Source: UPXZ01 sp964634605 (GTDB lineage Bacteria > Bacteroidota > Bacteroidia > Bacteroidales > Paludibacteraceae). Taken from it: a DNA stretch of 19,930 bases. Of this stretch, positions 16,199 to 19,930 are shown one piece after another; position 1 is the stretch's first letter; each line of letters opens with the position of its first letter. The notes beneath the pieces are model-generated. The model was given only the letters and a program-made list of their open reading frames with translations, was not told where the DNA came from and searched no databases. The stretch spans positions 1 through 19,930 of the forward strand of contig CAZWLJ010000050.1 of the NCBI GenBank assembly GCA_964634605.1, given 5' to 3'. Made by a program: the position numbers and the translations under genes.

Positions 16199-17650
16199 AT
16201 GAACAAGTTTGCTTTATTCCTTTCAATATTATTTCTGAGTATTACAGGAAATCCTGTTAATGCACAAAAGAAATTTGTTTTTACCGAGGGTAAGTTTAAA
16301 ATTTGCCAGTTTACTGATTTTCACTGGGATGAATCTTCACCAAAGTATAATGAAACTACGGCAACCATTCTTTCGGTTTTATCTTTGGAAAAACCTGCAC
16401 TGGCTGTACTCTCAGGCGATGTAGTAACTTCGGATCCTGCTTTGAAAGGTTGGAAGTCGATTATACGCCTGTTTGAAGATGCTAAAATGCCATTTGTGGT
16501 GATTTTGGGCAATCACGATGGTGAAGTAACAGCCAAAGATTCCATTTTTCAGCTACTTTTAGCTTCACCTTATTATGCAGGAGGTAGAGGCCTCAAAAAC
16601 ATTCAGGGATATGGCAATGGTGTGATTCCGGTGTACGATTCCAAAACGAAAAAAGATATCAGGGCTTTGCTTTATTTTATTGATACCAACGATTATCCAT
16701 CCGAAAAAATGTATGGTAATTATGACTGGATTCACTTTGACCAAATCAAGTGGTTCAGACAGCAAAGTGAAAGATACACTTCAGCTAACAAAAATCGTCC
16801 ATATCCTGCAATTGTTTATTTGCACATTCCGCTTCCGGAGTACAACGATTTGGTTACCTCAAAGACCTATTTTGGGAGCAATCTGGAAGGACGCTCTTCC
16901 TCTTCCGATGTTAATTCCGGATTTTTTGCTGCATTGCTCGATATGAAGGATGTGATGGGTGTATTTGCCGGTCACGACCATGATAATGACTTTATCGGTA
17001 TTCATAAAGGGGTAACACTTGGATATGGACGTGTTACAGGAGCAGCAGCCTACGGCACTTTGAAACGTGGAGCACGTACTGTGGAGTTGCATGAAGGTAA
17101 AAGACAATTTGATACCTGGATAACAACACCTGCCGGAAAAGAACTGAAATTCTATTTTCCTTCGGGCATTACATCAGATGACGAAACGCAAATGACTTAT
17201 TTGCCTGCCAAAAATGTCAATCCTCTAAAACATGGAGTTGCATATACGTATTACGAAGGCATATTTGACAATACGACACAAATTTTTGCCGGAAAAATGA
17301 TAAAAAAAGGTACTATACCTGATTTTTCAATCGGTGAATCGGAGGTGAAAGATCATTTTGGATTCCATTTTCGCAGCCTTATGTATATTCCCGAAAAAGG
17401 AGTCTACAGGTTTTTTATCTATTCGGATGATGGTTCACGCTTGTTGATAGACGGAGTTCAGGTGGTGGACAATGATGGCGGACACAGCGCCCGACGGGCC
17501 GAAGGAAAAGTGGCATTGGAAAAAGGTTTCCATGAATTGGAAGTTCTTTATTTTGAGGATTATATGGGCGAAACACTGGAAGTAGGTATTTTAGGTCGAA
17601 ATCTGCCTGAAACTCTCCTGAAAGATGAAATGTTGTATCTCCCTGATTAA
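16199..17650 (+). CDS. Calcineurin-like metallophosphoesterase with C-terminal PA14 domain
   Basis: This 483-residue secreted phosphoesterase has a signal peptide ending at VNA (residue 22). The two-metal site of calcineurin-like enzymes is complete: Asp40-x-His42 (FTDFHW), Asp74 (SGDVV), Asn105-His106-Asp107 (GNHD), His209 (LHIPLPEY) and His259-x-His261 (GHDHDND). The form resembles the Dcr2/Siz1-type purple-acid-phosphatase-like branch. Residues about 345-478 form a PA14 domain, with YYEG, KDHFGF, SDDGS, VVDNDGG and YFEDYMGE. It is clearly related to the PA14 domain at the end of the GH92 protein in this locus. PA14 domains in bacterial enzymes usually bind carbohydrate, which points to a glycan-linked phosphate ester or diester as substrate. 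The gene starts 34 bp after GH20 and is the last of the + strand cluster. Confidence 0.9.
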   Translation: MNKFALFLSILFLSITGNPVNAQKKFVFTEGKFKICQFTDFHWDESSPKYNETTATILSVLSLEKPALAVLSGDVVTSDPALKGWKSIIRLFEDAKMPFVVILGNHDGEVTAKDSIFQLLLASPYYAGGRGLKNIQGYGNGVIPVYDSKTKKDIRALLYFIDTNDYPSEKMYGNYDWIHFDQIKWFRQQSERYTSANKNRPYPAIVYLHIPLPEYNDLVTSKTYFGSNLEGRSSSSDVNSGFFAALLDMKDVMGVFAGHDHDNDFIGIHKGVTLGYGRVTGAAAYGTLKRGARTVELHEGKRQFDTWITTPAGKELKFYFPSGITSDDETQMTYLPAKNVNPLKHGVAYTYYEGIFDNTTQIFAGKMIKKGTIPDFSIGESEVKDHFGFHFRSLMYIPEKGVYRFFIYSDDGSRLLIDGVQVVDNDGGHSARRAEGKVALEKGFHELEVLYFEDYMGETLEVGILGRNLPETLLKDEMLYLPD

Positions 17651-17671
17651 TAACATTTCAATTTTCTTTTA

Positions 17672-17690
17672 CTGGTTAGCCATTTTTTTT
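17672..17690 (+). terminator. Weak candidate terminator between convergent genes
   Basis: The 39-bp gap between the metallophosphoesterase stop and the regulator stop contains a very short TGG-TTAG-CCA stem (17673-17682) followed by T8 (17683-17690). The stem is weak; only the T-run and the convergent position support the call. Confidence 0.3.
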
Positions 17691-18856
17691 CACTTATAAC
17701 TTACTTGATGACGTTTCCTGTATTCACGTGGTGATTCTTTTTTCAGTGCTTTAAACTGACGTGAGAGATTTCGGTAATCGTTCAGACCAGCCTGGGCTGC
17801 TACATAAACTATTGGATCGGTACTGGTGAGAAGCAGTTGTGCAAAATAATCAATCCGAAGTTTGAAAATGTACTTGTAAATTGGCTGCTTTGTTACCTGT
17901 TTGAAACGAATCTCAAGTAAACGGCGCGACAAAGGCACCTGCCTAACGATGTCCGAAACCTGTAGTTTGGACGTTAAATTCTCATGAATGTACTTCAGCA
18001 CAGTCAAAATGTGTGGATCTGATGAAGAATAAAAATTCGTAGAAAATCTTTCAACTACATGGATTGGCTGAATAATAATGTCGAAAAAATCACTGTCTTT
18101 GTTTTTTAATAATTTCTCAATTAGTTCTGCAGCCAAAAAACCGCCTCTTGCAATGTTCAATCTGATACTTGAAAGTGGTGGAACTGCCATATTGCAAGTC
18201 ATCTCATCATTGTCAACTCCCAAAATGGCAATTTCTTCAGGTATCTTAATGTTGTTTGCCCGGCACACTTCTGCTATTCTGTATCCTTGAGTGTCATCAC
18301 AGGCCATCAGGGCAGTTGGTTTAGGCAGAGATTCCAGCCAGGTGAGTAATGGTGTAGTCGCATAATGCCACAATTCATCAAGCAATTGCTCCTGGTAAGC
18401 GTAAAAATTTACACTAAATTTATTTTTAGTAATATGTTCAAGGAATCCTTCATAACGTTCCTTTGACCAAACCGAATTTTTGTAGCCGTAATATGCAAAA
18501 TGCTTGAATCCTTTTTTTATGAAGTAATCGGCTGCTATCTTTCCTGTCAGACGATAATCACTCGTAATGTTTGGAATAGTTGTAAATTTCGATTTGAAAT
18601 CTTGCGCTAAAGCGATAATTCCATTTTGCGGGAACAGCTCAACATTATCATCATCGTCAAACTGACCGATGATGGCATCAGCCTGCCAGGATTTGGCCCA
18701 ATCAAGCACACCTTGTATCCCAAAAGTTTTCTTGTAGGATGGAGGCATTCTGCTCACCACCCACGGTTCGTTACGTTTGGAATACTCCAGAATGCCCTTC
18801 AATAGATTGTGTGCAAAGGCTTCGGTGAAGTCTGTAAGCAGGATTAATCGAATCAT
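17690..18856 (-). CDS. XylR-like transcriptional regulator (sugar-sensor domain + AraC HTH)
   Basis: This 388-residue cytoplasmic regulator combines a LacI/periplasmic-binding-protein-like sensor (about 1-275) with a C-terminal AraC-type double helix-turn-helix (about 285-385). The chosen start, ATG at 18856, begins MIRLILLTDFTEAFAHNLL, the usual start of XylR-type proteins. The frame is open 15 codons further, but that extension covers the candidate operator and promoter. Sensor landmarks include FGIQGVLDW, DYFIKKGFKHFAYYG, ALMACDDTQGYRIAEVC and EIAILGVDNDEMTCN. The HTH end has VSDIVRQVPLSRRLLEIRF, VYVAAQAGLNDYRNLSRQFK and SPREYRKRH. Length and domain order match E. coli XylR. The ligand need not be xylose; here it is probably a mono- or oligosaccharide released by this PUL. 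It is likely the local activator of the susC operon and may regulate itself, given the shared 17-bp site. Confidence 0.9.
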   Translation of the reverse strand: MIRLILLTDFTEAFAHNLLKGILEYSKRNEPWVVSRMPPSYKKTFGIQGVLDWAKSWQADAIIGQFDDDDNVELFPQNGIIALAQDFKSKFTTIPNITSDYRLTGKIAADYFIKKGFKHFAYYGYKNSVWSKERYEGFLEHITKNKFSVNFYAYQEQLLDELWHYATTPLLTWLESLPKPTALMACDDTQGYRIAEVCRANNIKIPEEIAILGVDNDEMTCNMAVPPLSSIRLNIARGGFLAAELIEKLLKNKDSDFFDIIIQPIHVVERFSTNFYSSSDPHILTVLKYIHENLTSKLQVSDIVRQVPLSRRLLEIRFKQVTKQPIYKYIFKLRIDYFAQLLLTSTDPIVYVAAQAGLNDYRNLSRQFKALKKESPREYRKRHQVSYK

Positions 18857-18876
18857 AATAATCTGATGTTTCTTCT

Positions 18877-18893
18877 GATTTACGCAAAAAGAA
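18877..18893 (+). promoter_or_regulatory. Candidate autoregulatory operator of the XylR-like gene
   Basis: GATTTACGCAAAAAGAA is identical to 1967-1983 upstream of susC. Here it lies 21-37 bp upstream of the regulator ATG, in reverse orientation relative to the gene, and covers the candidate -7 box (18885-18892). A protein bound here would block RNA polymerase, which suggests self-repression. Confidence 0.55.
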
Positions 18894-18915
18894 ATAAGCA
18901 ATATTTAGTATCAAA
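18885..18915 (-). promoter_or_regulatory. Candidate promoter of the XylR-like gene
   Basis: Read on the - strand, TTTG (18915-18912), a 19-bp spacer and TCTTTTTG (18892-18885) match the Bacteroidota promoter pattern with one mismatch in the -7 box. The leader to ATG 18856 would be roughly 20-25 nt. Confidence 0.45.
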
Positions 18916-19059
18916 GTTTCTAATTACAAAAATAAATTAATTTTTCACATCCCAATCGGATGATCGGTATATATTATCATAATAAAAATATTGTAACAGT
19001 ATTCTGAATAATTTATCCATTAAAAAAATCCGTATAAAAAATCACTAATCAGTCTGATC

Positions 19060-19272
19060 TTATTTTTTATGGTTATATATTGATATGTTTACCCCGAGAA
19101 ATCCCCCATACTCCTCAATCTTCTCCTCCAGCCGCCTGGCCAAAAATTCATTCCCGTCTTTGAGTTCGCTGAGGATTAGTCTGGCTTCTTCGCGGTACCT
19201 GATTTTTCGCTCGTTATTCCAGTGAGGTGGCGGAGGTTGCAGGTTGGTGATTCTGTCGGTATCAGCTCTTCT
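19060..19272 (-). pseudogene. Orphan open reading frame without a start codon
   Basis: A 70-codon frame runs from just after a TGA (19275-19273) to TAA (19062-19060) with no ATG. The peptide is hydrophilic and protein-like, with LQPPPPHWNNERKIRYREEA and ELKDGNEFLARRLEEKI stretches, the latter probably helical. Its base composition is richer in GC than the flanking spacer, suggesting it was coding. It is in a different frame from the metallopeptidase remnant upstream. I do not recognise the family; it may be the tail of a decayed gene. Confidence 0.35.
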
Positions 19273-19282
19273 TCACTTTTTC

Positions 19283-19880
19283 TCACAACTGCTTTTTTAC
19301 AAATTCATCCTTTTGAGCAAGCAGCGATTTTTTGAAAGTTACCGGTGTGAATAGCATTTCGATCTGGTTTACTCCTTTCAGTATCATTTCGATACTTACA
19401 TCGGGGATATTTTTGAATTTGCTGATGTAGCCGGCCAGGTATTTTTCGGAGGGATTCTCAATCCCCAATCTTTCACAAACCAGCCAGGCTATTGTTTCTG
19501 CTTCAAATTCTCTTATCGGGTGATCAACATTTCTTTGCTTCCACCATTTATCGCCGGGAGAGGGTAAATGTTGACAAAAGAAGTGCCCCAGCTCATGAAC
19601 AATGGATGCGAAATTTTCAGTCATGTTATTATTGCTATTTACACTTATTTGATAATACTGAGGTAGAGTAACATATCCCGTTACTTTACCTTTTTTATCC
19701 TTTAATTCATGTACTATGGTTGAATGACCACTGCAATATCAGATTGCAGCATTTTGCTGACTTCCATATATGACCGAATCCAACTTTATACCCAGAAATT
19801 TCAAATTCTCTACAAGTGACCGATATATTTTCTCGGGTATTTCGCCTTTTGTTTTGAAAGGTTTATGTATTAAGCTACTT
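19283..19880 (-). pseudogene. Broken zinc metallopeptidase (ImmA/IrrE- or ArdC-type) with in-frame TGA
   Basis: The longest intact piece, ending at 19283, contains VHELGHFFCQH, a zincin HExxH motif, followed by REFEAETIAWLVCERLGI, whose Glu residues supply the third metal ligand in M78/ImmA-like and ArdC-type peptidases. Protein-like sequence continues upstream in the same frame without an ATG (YCSGHSTIVHELKDKKGK... YYQISVNSNNN) to a TGA at 19741-19739. Beyond that TGA the same frame stays open (KTKGEIPEKIYRSLVENLKF... SQQNAAI) until it enters the terminal repeats near 19881. The simplest reading is one gene broken by a nonsense mutation and cut at its N terminus by an inserted element. Relatives are common on mobile elements and near restriction or toxin systems. 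An internal start at ATG 19624 would give only 113 residues and is unlikely to be a full peptidase. Confidence 0.65.
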
Positions 19881-19930
19881 ATTCCGGTGATATGCACCCA
19901 GTGATTCCGGTGATATGCACCCAATTTGGT
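19881..19930. mobile_element. Possible end of an IS21-family insertion sequence (cut by window edge)
   Basis: ATTCCGGTGATATGCACCCA occurs twice (19881-19900 and 19904-19923) with a 23-bp period, separated by GTG. Tandem copies of GATTCCGGTGAT followed by TGCACC are characteristic of the multiple terminal repeats of IS21-type (istA/istB) elements. The transposase genes would lie beyond the right edge, so the call rests on the repeat alone. Confidence 0.5.

Noticed and set aside
18857..18901. 15-codon N-terminal extension of the regulator
   Set aside because: It overlaps the candidate promoter and shared 17-bp site, and the family normally begins at the MIRL-type start (18856).
19739..19741. 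TGA as a selenocysteine codon
   Set aside because: No SECIS-like hairpin is evident just downstream, and these peptidases are not known selenoproteins; a nonsense mutation is simpler.
1..19930. CRISPR array
   Set aside because: No regularly spaced repeats with unique spacers; the only longer tandem repeat is the two-copy motif at the right edge.

Overview
The window looks like chromosomal DNA from a member of the Bacteroidota, most likely a Bacteroidales. It is AT-rich and has an adjacent SusC/SusD pair ending in the usual way (a C-terminal Tyr in SusC, an NPGY-type tail in SusD). Starts lack purine-rich Shine-Dalgarno sites, and several upstream regions carry the phylum's TAnnTTTG -7 element. 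Nearly all of it is one polysaccharide-utilisation locus (PUL).

Layout. 1-625: non-coding, with a strong compound hairpin plus T-tract (60-107), short direct repeats and candidate promoters. 626-1561: ROK-family sugar kinase, probably glucokinase-like. 1562-2075: 514-bp regulatory gap upstream of susC, rich in small dyads. 2076-6881: SusC-like TonB-dependent transporter and SusD-like lipoprotein. 7026-17650: seven further + strand genes with short gaps. They encode a GH92 alpha-mannosidase with Fn3/chitobiase-like and PA14 modules, an endonuclease/exonuclease/phosphatase (EEP) hydrolase, an alkaline phosphatase, an (alpha/alpha)6 glycosidase of GH63/GH37 type, a GH20 beta-hexosaminidase with an F5/8-type C-terminal module, and a calcineurin-like metallophosphoesterase with a PA14 module. 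17690-18856: convergent XylR-like regulator (sugar-sensor domain plus AraC helix-turn-helix). 18857-19930: decaying accessory DNA, with an orphan open frame, a zinc-metallopeptidase gene broken by an in-frame TGA, and, at the edge, a tandem repeat resembling an IS21-family end.

How it may work (inference). SusC/SusD import an oligosaccharide. Six enzymes with cleavable, non-lipoprotein signals trim it in the periplasm: GH92 removes alpha-mannose, GH20 removes beta-HexNAc, the GH63-like enzyme removes an alpha-gluco-type residue, and three unrelated phosphoesterases remove phosphate or phosphodiester groups. This suggests a phosphorylated mannose/HexNAc glycan, such as phosphomannosylated N-glycan, yeast phosphomannan or a GPI-type glycan. 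The kinase would phosphorylate a released hexose in the cytoplasm. A 17-bp string, GATTTACGCAAAAAGAA, occurs upstream of susC at an activator-like position and also across the -7 region of the regulator's own promoter; it is the best candidate operator for the XylR-like protein.

Several CDS starts given here are later than the longest open frame, because the upstream start would be a TTG a few codons before a good ATG and signal peptide.
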